Shown: in pieces, positions 9,669 through 17,323 of the stretch
How the letters are laid out: every line of letters begins with the position of its first letter
How positions within the stretch are numbered: the stretch's first letter is position 1
Assembly: GCF_902498915.1 (NCBI RefSeq)
Contig: NZ_CABVLQ010000001.1
Length of the DNA stretch: 64,000 bases
Strand: one strand, 5' to 3'
Origin: Escherichia ruysiae
GTDB lineage: Bacteria; Pseudomonadota; Gammaproteobacteria; Enterobacterales; Enterobacteriaceae
Notes under the pieces: generated by a model
What the model was told of the DNA's origin: nothing
The model's database searches: none
What the model saw: the letters and a program-made list of their open reading frames with translations, nothing else
Made by a program: the position numbers and the translations under genes

Positions 9669-9694
9669 TTTCGGGGGCTTGAATGCCCCCGAAA
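9669..9694 (-). terminator. yjcS terminator
   Basis: A perfect 10-bp stem, TTTCGGGGGC at 9669-9678 and GCCCCCGAAA at 9685-9694, has a 6-base loop. It lies 10 bp past the yjcS stop, and the minus-strand continuation GTATTTAT is T-rich. Confidence 0.88.
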
Positions 9695-9704
9695 ATGAGT
9701 GGAA

Positions 9705-11690
9705 TTAATTCGGGGTTACAATATTCACCCACAAATCGAAATTATCCAGACAAGCAATAATTTCTTCCAGTTTCGCACCATTGCCAATAATTTTGGCTTT
9801 CTTCGCTTTTACCAGATCCGCCATTTTTGCCTGTCCGGTCAGCACGGCGTGCAGATCTTCACGGCTAATGTAGAAGGACGCATTGGCTTGCGGTTGCAGC
9901 GTTTTACGGTAGTTAAGCACGCTATCGTTCAGGGTCAGGTTGAGGTTATCGCCGTTACTCATATTGAAGTTCAGGCTGATGTTCTTCCCGGCGGCTTTTT
10001 CGCTATCGAGGCGAACAGCCATAAAGTCGAACAGCATTTCGACCGACATCCCGCGAATGGTATCCGGGGAACCGGTGGTGCCGTGGCTGAACTTATGTAC
10101 CCCTTCGCGCAGCTCTTTCGCGCCAGTCAGGTAGAAACCGCGCCAGGTGGCTGACTCCGCCTGATAACCAAGCTGTTCAAAGTTATTGGCTTGCAGATTC
10201 TTCGCCACGTGGTCGCCCGGATTGGCGGCAATCACCTGTTTCAGTAACTCTGCCGACCAGCGATAATCTCCCTGCTTGTTTGCTTCTTGCGCCAGGCTGA
10301 TGACGCGTGCGGAACCGCCCAACGCCTGTACATAACGTTTACCCATCTCCACCTGACCATACGGATGCAGGTTTGCCGGGTTACCGTCGTAATAGCCGAG
10401 GTAGAAGTTATATACCGCACGGGCGTTGTGGCTGACAGAACCGTAATAGCCACGGCTGGCCCAGTTATTGGCAAGCGCAGGTGGCAGCTTAATCATGTCG
10501 CCGATTTCATTCATGGTGTAGCCCTGGTTTGCCAGGTGCAGGGTCTGGTCGTGAATGTACTTGATAGTATCGCGATATTTACCAATATAATCATTGATAT
10601 GCTTATTGCCCCATACCGGCCAGGTGTGCGGCATAAACAGGACTTCCGCTTCGTTACCCCACATATCCAGCGTTTCGTTCAGGTACTCGGTCCATTTGCT
10701 GGTATCGCGGGTTTTCGCGCCGCGCAGAGTGTAGAAGTTGTGCAGGGTATGAGTGGCGTTCTCGGCGGTACACAGGGCTTTCAGTGCCGGAATATAGAAG
10801 TGCATTTCCGCTGGCGCTTCGCTGCCTGGGGTCATCAGGAAGTCAAACTCCAGGCCGTCGATAATCATCTTCTCGCCAGTTCTGACGATCGTTTTGGTTG
10901 GCGCAATAATGCTTGGGTCACCGGTTGCCAGCGTCACGCCAAGGCCATTACCCACGTTACCCTGCGCGTTGTGCGGCAGTAACAGGCCGTAAGAGTAGAG
11001 CGCACGGCGGCTCATAATGTTACCCGCCAGTACGTTTTCACTGATGGCTTCGTCCATAAATCCAGCAGGGGCAATCACCTGCACTTTGCCCGATTTAACA
11101 TCGGCTTCAGAGATAATACCTTTCACGCCACCATAGTGGTCAGTGTGGCTGTGGGTGTAGATAACCGCAACAATCGGTTTTTGCGGACGATGCTGGAAGT
11201 AAAGGTCAAGGGCGGCTTTTGCGGCAGGCGGCGTTACCAGCGGGTCGATAACAATAATGCCTTTCTCGCCTTCCACGAACGTAATGTTGGAGATGTCCTG
11301 ACCACGCACCTGATACATTTTATCGGTGACTTTGAACAGGCCAGAAATACCGTTGATCTGTGACTGACGCCACAGGCTGGGGTTTACGGTTTCCGGCGCA
11401 GCGGCATTAATATCAAATTTGTAATCGTCTGCGCGGTAGTAAACTTTACCGTTCGCATCACGCAGAATACCTTCGTTCAGCAGCGGAGCGATAAATCCAC
11501 GCTGGGCATCGTCAAAATCCTGACGATCGCTAAACGGTAATGATTTGGCGTAATTCTGATTAACCTGTTGCGTATATTGGGAGGCGGCTTTCGCTTCCTC
11601 TTTCGCGTAAGCGGTATTTACCATCATGCCGCTGGCGGCGGTTAACGCAATAACAATCCTGCTCAAACGGAATAACCGAGAGTTATTCAT
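9705..11690 (-). CDS. yjcS: Alkyl sulfatase YjcS, metallo-beta-lactamase fold
   Basis: A 661-residue secreted type III alkylsulfatase that hydrolyses linear alkyl sulfates such as SDS. A signal peptide (ending near AYA-KEEA) is followed by a binuclear-zinc metallo-beta-lactamase domain with the motif YTHSHTDHYGG at about residues 178-188. Further metal ligands are probably in TAENATHTLHN and the MPHTW segment. A helical dimerisation region and a C-terminal SCP2-like domain that holds the alkyl chain (about 540-661) complete the protein. The start at MNNSRLF is preferred over one four residues upstream because it gives the known length. Monocistronic, with its own terminator. Confidence 0.94.
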   Translation of the reverse strand: MNNSRLFRLSRIVIALTAASGMMVNTAYAKEEAKAASQYTQQVNQNYAKSLPFSDRQDFDDAQRGFIAPLLNEGILRDANGKVYYRADDYKFDINAAAPETVNPSLWRQSQINGISGLFKVTDKMYQVRGQDISNITFVEGEKGIIVIDPLVTPPAAKAALDLYFQHRPQKPIVAVIYTHSHTDHYGGVKGIISEADVKSGKVQVIAPAGFMDEAISENVLAGNIMSRRALYSYGLLLPHNAQGNVGNGLGVTLATGDPSIIAPTKTIVRTGEKMIIDGLEFDFLMTPGSEAPAEMHFYIPALKALCTAENATHTLHNFYTLRGAKTRDTSKWTEYLNETLDMWGNEAEVLFMPHTWPVWGNKHINDYIGKYRDTIKYIHDQTLHLANQGYTMNEIGDMIKLPPALANNWASRGYYGSVSHNARAVYNFYLGYYDGNPANLHPYGQVEMGKRYVQALGGSARVISLAQEANKQGDYRWSAELLKQVIAANPGDHVAKNLQANNFEQLGYQAESATWRGFYLTGAKELREGVHKFSHGTTGSPDTIRGMSVEMLFDFMAVRLDSEKAAGKNISLNFNMSNGDNLNLTLNDSVLNYRKTLQPQANASFYISREDLHAVLTGQAKMADLVKAKKAKIIGNGAKLEEIIACLDNFDLWVNIVTPN

Positions 11691-11980
11691 ATAAATCTCC
11701 ATTTATCATTTGTGTCGTAAATATGTAATCCATGCAAAATACGTCATTTAAAGCTGGCGATATCATAATTGGGAAACGACGACTTTAATAAACGGAAGTG
11801 TGAGCGGAACGAGCCATTTTATTAGGCATTTGTGCTGAAGGTGAAAAAGTACGGCATATCTATTAACAATATCAATAATGTGACATGAATTATATTTTCA
11901 TTATATATATTGCTTTCCTCTTTCACTTCGCCAGGAAGTACGCACAATGATTAATCAGGTGAATAATGCGGAGTGTAACC
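11691..11980. other. Divergent intergenic region between yjcS and the response regulator
   Basis: 290 bp, AT-rich on the regulator side (around 11890-11925 it is almost only A and T). It must carry the yjcS promoter on the minus strand and the response-regulator promoter on the plus strand. No clear operator, RNA gene or repeat was recognised. Confidence 0.6.
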
Positions 11981-12688
11981 ATGAAACCCGTGGTGCTGGT
12001 GGTGGATGATGACGCAGCTATCTGTGCACTGTTGCAGGACGTGTTAAGCGAACATGTCTTTACGGTTTCAGTCTGCCATACCGGACAGGCGGCAATATCG
12101 TGTATTGAAGGCGATCCTGATATTGCGCTGGTGGTGCTGGATATGATGTTGCCTGATACCAACGGCCTGATGGTATTACAACAACTACAGAAAATGCGTC
12201 CTGCATTGCCGGTGGTGATGCTGACCGGTCTGGGCAGTGAGTCTGATGTGGTGGTCGGGCTGGAAATGGGCGCGGATGATTACATCTGCAAGCCATTTAC
12301 CCCACGGGTAGTGGTCGCGCGACTAAAAGCGGTGTTACGGCGCGTTGGCGTGCTGGCGGTCAATGAGGAGAAAAATGCCGGGCTGTCATTTAATGGCTGG
12401 TATCTCGATACCACACGCTGCCAGCTACACAATCCGCGACAGCAACTTGTTGAGCTGACTCAGGGCGAATATTGCTTGTTGCTGGCTCTGGCACAAAACG
12501 CCCGTCGGGTATTGAGCCGTGAGCAGTTGCTGGAGTTTACCCATAGTGACAGCATAGAGGTGTTTGATCGCACCATCGACGTATTAATCATGCGACTACG
12601 ACGCAAAATCGAACTGAACCCGCATCAGCCAATGTTGATTAAAACTCTGCGCGGTCTGGGTTATGTCTTCGCTGCCGACGTGCATTAA
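11981..12688 (+). CDS. OmpR/PhoB-family response regulator of the accessory sugar locus
   Basis: A 235-residue two-component response regulator. The receiver domain spans residues 1-118 and has the acidic pocket D9-D10-D11, the phospho-acceptor D54 (VVLDMMLPD), T82 and K104 (YICKPF). The C-terminal winged helix spans about 135-233 and ends RTIDVLIMRLRRKIE...LRGLGYVF, the OmpR/PhoB signature. The start MKPVVLVV is preferred over one five codons upstream because GGAG sits 7 bases before it. Its stop overlaps the convergent kinase stop by 4 bp. The likely partner is the hybrid sensor kinase at the other end of the locus. I do not know this gene from K-12. Confidence 0.9.
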   Translation: MKPVVLVVDDDAAICALLQDVLSEHVFTVSVCHTGQAAISCIEGDPDIALVVLDMMLPDTNGLMVLQQLQKMRPALPVVMLTGLGSESDVVVGLEMGADDYICKPFTPRVVVARLKAVLRRVGVLAVNEEKNAGLSFNGWYLDTTRCQLHNPRQQLVELTQGEYCLLLALAQNARRVLSREQLLEFTHSDSIEVFDRTIDVLIMRLRRKIELNPHQPMLIKTLRGLGYVFAADVH

Positions 12689-13686
12689 TCCGACATTTCT
12701 GTTTGCAGCTCTTCCAGTGTTTTTGCCCCGTCGATGGCGTTGGCGCATAACAGGCTCGCGCGTGCGCAGGCATGTGCCAGTTTGATGCTCTCGGTAAGCG
12801 TCCAGCGTTCGTGGCAGCCATACAAAAATCCGGCACAAAACGCATCACCCGCGCCGACGCTACCGATAATCTCGCGCGGTTCTAATTTCCGTGAGGGTAT
12901 CCACATGCCGCCCTGTTCCGGCGTCTCTCCCCATGCGCCTTCCGCGCAGTGAATCACCACGCGCTGGCGCACGCCCGCATCTAACAGTTCGCGCGCGGCG
13001 GCGGCAATATGCGCGATATGTGGCTCGCCGTTAGGCAAACGAATCTCCAGCCCGCTAAATTCCCCAGCCTCCAGTTCGTTAATCACCAGATAATCCAGAT
13101 GACGCAACGCGGGCAATACCAGCGGCTGATAGCGCGGATCGCCCTTGCGGGAAACCAGATCGAGACAGGTTTCATAGCCAGCGTCATGCATCTGCGCCAG
13201 CAGGCGGGCGCTGCGAGTGCCATAAACATCGTCTGGCATATCCAGGCTTTCGAGCAACAGCAGATAACCGAGATGGAAGATTTTCATGCTGCTATCAAGC
13301 TGGTCGAACGCCGGAAGATCCAGCAGCCGGTTAGCGCCCGGTGAATGGAAAAATGTGCGCTGTCCGCTGGGATCGGTCATCACCTGCGACATCGACGTCG
13401 GCGCAAAAGTGGTGCGCTGCACATGCTGGCGGTTGACGTGATATTGCTCCAGCATCGCCATAATGTAATCGCCATCGCTGTCCTGACCGATTAGCCCGAC
13501 CGCCTGCAAAGGCAGCCCGGCGCGCATTTTCGCCAGCGTCAGCAGGACGTTAAGCGGCGCGCCGCCGGTGGAGCGTTCGCTGTGGGTGATCTCAGCCAGC
13601 CAGCCGCGCTCCGGCCACTGGATAATCTGGTGGACGTGGTCAACCAGCATATTTCCTGCTGCGATAATACCTTTACGTTCCATCAT
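12685..13686 (-). CDS. PfkB-family carbohydrate kinase, substrate unknown
   Basis: A 333-residue ribokinase/PfkB-family kinase that transfers phosphate from ATP to a sugar or nucleoside. Near the N-terminus are GNMLVDHV and the substrate-contact segment STGGAPLNVLLTLAKM (residues 38-53), a form of PfkB signature 1. Near the C-terminus is the ATP-site signature IGSVGAGDAFCAGFLYG, with the anion hole GAGD and its catalytic Asp (about residues 276-292). It is the last gene of a four-gene minus-strand operon, 60 bp after the binding-protein gene. It probably phosphorylates the imported sugar. The start is backed by AGGAG 7 bases upstream. Confidence 0.88.
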   Translation of the reverse strand: MMERKGIIAAGNMLVDHVHQIIQWPERGWLAEITHSERSTGGAPLNVLLTLAKMRAGLPLQAVGLIGQDSDGDYIMAMLEQYHVNRQHVQRTTFAPTSMSQVMTDPSGQRTFFHSPGANRLLDLPAFDQLDSSMKIFHLGYLLLLESLDMPDDVYGTRSARLLAQMHDAGYETCLDLVSRKGDPRYQPLVLPALRHLDYLVINELEAGEFSGLEIRLPNGEPHIAHIAAAARELLDAGVRQRVVIHCAEGAWGETPEQGGMWIPSRKLEPREIIGSVGAGDAFCAGFLYGCHERWTLTESIKLAHACARASLLCANAIDGAKTLEELQTEMSD

Positions 13687-13716
13687 GCCCGCTCCTGGAT
13701 TAGCTAATGCGCTGTC

Positions 13717-13739
13717 GCCGGGCAGCGTCGCCGCCCGGC
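13717..13739 (-). other. Intercistronic hairpin between binding protein and kinase genes
   Basis: A perfect 7-bp GC stem, GCCGGGC at 13717-13723 and GCCCGGC at 13733-13739, has a 9-base loop and no T-run. It sits just 3' of the binding-protein gene. Such hairpins commonly stabilise the upstream cistron or limit read-through, giving excess binding protein. The role here is inferred. Confidence 0.6.
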
Positions 13740-13746
13740 TTCGGAC

Positions 13747-14688
13747 TTATTTCACCGTCCAGCCTTTGTAATTGCCGACGTTGTCTTTGTCGATCATCGT
13801 CACCGGGATCAGCACCGGCTCTTTCGGCGCGGGTTTGCCCTGCAAAATGTCATAACCGATCTCGACGGCTTTCGCCGCCATCACCTGTGGGTCTTGTGCG
13901 GGAGTCGCGACAAACAACGAGTTCTCACGTTTCAGCGCCTCTTCGGCGTCCGGGCTACCATCCACGCCAACAATAAAGAACTCGTTACGTTGCGCCTGTT
14001 TTGCTGCCAGATCGGCGCCGATCGCGGTGGGATCGTTAATCGCAAACACGCCGTCGATCTTCGGATTCGCCGCCAGCAGCCCGGTCATCACCTCCAGCCC
14101 GCCTTCACGACTGCCCTTGGCGTTTTGGTTGTCAGAGAGCTCCTTGATGTCAGGATGGCGTTTAAATTCGGTCTGGCAGCCTTCGACGCGGTTCTGCACG
14201 GCGGACACCGGCGGCCCGTTGATGATCACCACGTTGCCTTTGCCTTTCAGGCGATCGGTGATGTATTTACAGGCCATTTCGCCCGCCTGGGTGTTATCGG
14301 AAGTAATGGTGGCGTCGGCACCTTCTGCCGCTACGTCAACCGCCACCACCACGATCCCGGCGTCTTTCGCCCGTTTTACCGCCGGGCCGATCCCTTTTGA
14401 ATCGGCAGCGTTAAGGATGATCATATCGACGTTAGCGGCGATAAAGTTGTCAATTTGCGACACCTGCTGGCCTAGATCGTAGCCGCTGGAAACCAGCGTC
14501 ACTTTGACGTTATCGCCTGCCAGTTTACGCGCTTCCAGCTCCGCGCCTTTGGTTATCTGTACGAAGAACGGGTTCGCCAGGTCGCCTACCGTTACGCCTA
14601 TCGATTTCAGTTCTTTCGCCTGGGCGAACGGTGCCGCAGCCAGCAGCGCGCCTGCACAGAGCGCGGTCACTAAGGGCTTCAATCTCAT
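13747..14688 (-). CDS. Periplasmic sugar-binding protein (RbsB-like) of an ABC importer
   Basis: A 313-residue type I periplasmic binding protein of the ribose/galactose cluster (Peripla_BP_4). A signal peptide covers about residues 1-24, cleaved after AQA. The mature start KSIGVTVGDLANPFFVQ is typical of RbsB homologues, as are IILNAADSKGIGPAV, the hinge region NQAKGSREG-type segment (written here as NAKGSREGG), and GVFAINDPTAIGAD. It is followed 30 bp later by the permease? No: on the minus strand the permease precedes it, with a 30-bp gap. The ligand is likely a pentose, hexose or related sugar but cannot be set from sequence. It may also act as co-sensor for the adjacent histidine kinase. 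Confidence 0.9.
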   Translation of the reverse strand: MRLKPLVTALCAGALLAAAPFAQAKELKSIGVTVGDLANPFFVQITKGAELEARKLAGDNVKVTLVSSGYDLGQQVSQIDNFIAANVDMIILNAADSKGIGPAVKRAKDAGIVVVAVDVAAEGADATITSDNTQAGEMACKYITDRLKGKGNVVIINGPPVSAVQNRVEGCQTEFKRHPDIKELSDNQNAKGSREGGLEVMTGLLAANPKIDGVFAINDPTAIGADLAAKQAQRNEFFIVGVDGSPDAEEALKRENSLFVATPAQDPQVMAAKAVEIGYDILQGKPAPKEPVLIPVTMIDKDNVGNYKGWTVK

Positions 14689-14718
14689 ACTGTATTCCTC
14701 ATGTGTAGGGTATTGTTG

Positions 14719-15693
14719 TTATGCGCTTTGATGATGTCGGGTACGGTATTTGTCGATCAGCACCGCAATGATGATCACCGCCCCTTTGATCACCAACTGC
14801 CAGAAGTAAGAGACGCCCATTAAGGTCATGCCGTTGTTGAGCGTGGCGATAATCAGCGCGCCGACCAGCGTGCCGGTGATGGTGCCGATCCCGCCAACAA
14901 AACTGGTGCCGCCGAGGATCACCGCCGCAATGGCGTCCAGTTCGTAACCCATGCCTAAGTTGCCGTTGGCGCTGTATAGCCGCGAGGCGCTCATAATCCC
15001 GCCCAGCCCTGAAAGCAGGCCGCTCATGCCATAAACAAACAGCAGCACCAGCCAGACCTTAATGCCGGTAAGACGCGCCGCCTGCATATTGCCGCCGACG
15101 GCGTAGATATGAACGCCAAGTGTGGTGCGGCGCAGAATAAACCAGCACACCACGATCACCGCCAGCGCAATCACCACCAGCCACGGGACCGGCCCGAGAT
15201 AGTTATTACCTATCCACTCGAAATTAATGTTGGAGTTGATGACCGTGGTGCCGTCTGCCAGCAGATACGCCGCCCCGCGTAGCGCCGTATAGGTGCCGAG
15301 CGTGACGATAAATGGCGGCAATCCGGCAAAGGCCACCAGTGCGCCGTTGAACAACCCCAGCAGCAGGCCGAGCATCAGCGCCGCTGGAATCGACAGCATG
15401 GCGAACTCCGGGCTAAGGGAGACGACCATTGCCGCCACCGCCGTGGTGCCGAGAATTGAACCTACAGAAAGATCGATCCCGCCGGTCAAAATGATGAAGG
15501 TCATTCCTGCCGCCAGCACAATGTTGATCGACGCCTGGCGGGTAATATTCAGCAGGTTACTTTCGGTAAAAAAGTTTGGCGCGATAAAGCCAAAAACCGC
15601 CACGATCAGGATCAGAATCGGCAAAATGCCGACCGTTTGCATCAGATCGCTCATTAACATTTTTTTGGCAGAGGTCTTTGCAGATGTCGTCAT
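14719..15693 (-). CDS. Sugar ABC transporter permease (RbsC-like)
   Basis: A 324-residue inner-membrane permease of the BPD_transp_2 family with about 8-10 membrane helices. Hallmarks are LTGGIDLSVGSILG near residues 69-82, PPFIVTLGTYTALRG near 125-139, and the EAA-like GGTSFVGGIGTITGTLVGALI near 262-282. It forms a homodimeric channel with the ATPase. Its start overlaps the ATPase stop by 4 bp (ATGA), so the two are translationally coupled. Full length and intact. Confidence 0.92.
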   Translation of the reverse strand: MTTSAKTSAKKMLMSDLMQTVGILPILILIVAVFGFIAPNFFTESNLLNITRQASINIVLAAGMTFIILTGGIDLSVGSILGTTAVAAMVVSLSPEFAMLSIPAALMLGLLLGLFNGALVAFAGLPPFIVTLGTYTALRGAAYLLADGTTVINSNINFEWIGNNYLGPVPWLVVIALAVIVVCWFILRRTTLGVHIYAVGGNMQAARLTGIKVWLVLLFVYGMSGLLSGLGGIMSASRLYSANGNLGMGYELDAIAAVILGGTSFVGGIGTITGTLVGALIIATLNNGMTLMGVSYFWQLVIKGAVIIIAVLIDKYRTRHHQSA

Positions 15694-17210
15694 GAGCGCA
15701 CCGCCTGGGAATGGGCGTCGTTGACGCCGGTCGCTAAGGTCATAATGTTTTCCTGGGTGATGTTGTTGCCGTTTAACTCACCGGCAATGCTGCCTTCGCG
15801 CATTACATAAACGCGATCGCTCATCCCGACTATCTCCGGCAGTTCGCTGGAGATCATCAGGATCGCCACGCCCTTGCGCGCCATCTCGTTCATGATCCGG
15901 TAGATCTCGCTTTTTGCGCCGACATCCACGCCGCGCGTGGGTTCATCGAGCAGTAAAATGCGTGGGTCAATCGCCACCCAGCGGGAGATCAACAGTTTTT
16001 GCTGATTACCGCCCGAAAGCCCACCTGCTCGCACCTGGGCATGAGGCACGCGGATGTTGAGCAACTTAATGGCGTCATCGGAAATGGTTTGTGCTTTTTT
16101 GCGATTGAGCATCCCCCAGCTGGCATCGCGCTCCAGGGTTGCCATGGTGATGTTTTCGGCTGCCGCCATTTCAAGGAACAATCCCTGTTCTTTGCGGTTT
16201 TCGGTGAGAAAACCAATGCCAAGATCGATGGCTTCGCGCGGGGAGTGGATCACCACCGGTTCGCCATCGACTTCAATCATTCCGCCTGTCGCTTTCCGCA
16301 CGCCGAAAATTAACTGCGCCAGTTCGGAACGTCCGGCGCCCACCAGCCCGGCGAGGCCGACAATTTCGCCGGAACGCACCAGCAGGCTACTCGGCTGGAC
16401 TTTGCCGCCGTCGGTCAGGTGGTGAACGTTCAGGCGGGCTTTGCCGAGCGGGATATCGCGCTCTTTATTGAACAGATCGCTCAGCGGCCTGCCGACCATC
16501 ATCCGCACCAGTTCCCCGGCGTTGAGATTGTCGCGGGTCAGGCTGCCAACGTATTGCCCGTCACGCAGCACGCTGACGCGATCGGAAAGCTCATACACTT
16601 CTGCCATGCGGTGGCTGATGTAGATAATCGCCATCCCTTCATCGCGCAGTCGCATAATCAGTTCAAACAGGCGGTGAGTTTCGCGGGAGGAGAGGGCGGC
16701 GGTAGGTTCGTCCATCACCAGAATGCGGCTGTTGCGATGCAACGCGCGGGCGATTTCGACCTGCTGTTGCTCGGCGATGGTCAGCGTCATGACTTTATCG
16801 CTGGCGTTAAACTGCGCGCCGAGGCGGTCGATCACTTTTTGCGCCTGCACCAGCATCTCTTTACGCTGCACCAGCCCGCCGTGGGAAAGCTCGCTGCCGA
16901 GGAAAATATTTTCTGCCACCGTCAGATTCGGTGCCAGCTGCATCTCCTGATAAATCAGCGTAATACCGGCGCTTAAGGCATCTTTCGGTGTGCGAATGTG
17001 AAAGGGCTTGCCGTCTATCAGGATCTCGCCGCTGGTGGCGGTATACGCCCCCGCCAGCACCTTCATCAGCGTGCTTTTTCCGGCGCCGTTTTCCCCCATC
17101 AGGGCATGGATCTCGCCAGGGTAAACCGTCAAATCCACCCCTTTGAGCGCGTAAAATTTGCCGAAGGCTTTGGCAATATTGCGCATCTCCAGAACTGGCG
17201 TGCTGTTCAT
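15690..17210 (-). CDS. Sugar ABC transporter ATPase with two nucleotide-binding domains (RbsA/AraG-like)
   Basis: A 506-residue protein with two fused ATPase domains. Domain 1 has Walker A GENGAGKST, Q-loop region IYQEMQLAPNLT, a degenerate signature (TIAEQQQVEIARAL) and Walker B ILVMDEPTAAL. Domain 2 has a variant P-loop GLVGAGRSEL, signature LSGGNQQKLLISRW and Walker B ILLLDEPTRGVD. This asymmetry is normal for the carbohydrate CUT2 class. The start MNSTPVLEM is preferred because GGAG sits 6 bases before it; the 19 residues possible upstream lack support. It is the first gene of the transport operon, divergent from the sensor kinase gene. Confidence 0.92.
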   Translation of the reverse strand: MNSTPVLEMRNIAKAFGKFYALKGVDLTVYPGEIHALMGENGAGKSTLMKVLAGAYTATSGEILIDGKPFHIRTPKDALSAGITLIYQEMQLAPNLTVAENIFLGSELSHGGLVQRKEMLVQAQKVIDRLGAQFNASDKVMTLTIAEQQQVEIARALHRNSRILVMDEPTAALSSRETHRLFELIMRLRDEGMAIIYISHRMAEVYELSDRVSVLRDGQYVGSLTRDNLNAGELVRMMVGRPLSDLFNKERDIPLGKARLNVHHLTDGGKVQPSSLLVRSGEIVGLAGLVGAGRSELAQLIFGVRKATGGMIEVDGEPVVIHSPREAIDLGIGFLTENRKEQGLFLEMAAAENITMATLERDASWGMLNRKKAQTISDDAIKLLNIRVPHAQVRAGGLSGGNQQKLLISRWVAIDPRILLLDEPTRGVDVGAKSEIYRIMNEMARKGVAILMISSELPEIVGMSDRVYVMREGSIAGELNGNNITQENIMTLATGVNDAHSQAVRS

Positions 17211-17323
17211 GGCGGACTCCTGCGAGGTTGTCGATATCAGCACTCCATCACAGGAAAGTAAATGCAAAATGTCAGAAGCCGTTCATATTTGTCATATTGC
17301 GATTTTTCTTTACGGAGCGTGAT
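17211..17323. promoter_or_regulatory. Divergent promoter region between ATPase operon and sensor kinase, with direct repeats
   Basis: This 113-bp region must drive the transport operon (minus) and probably the kinase (plus). It contains the direct repeat TCATATT at 17283-17289 and 17292-17298, and TGTCA at 17270-17274 and 17290-17294. Closely spaced direct repeats are the usual target form for OmpR-family regulators, so this may be the operator of the locus regulator. This is inferred from form and position only. Confidence 0.45.
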
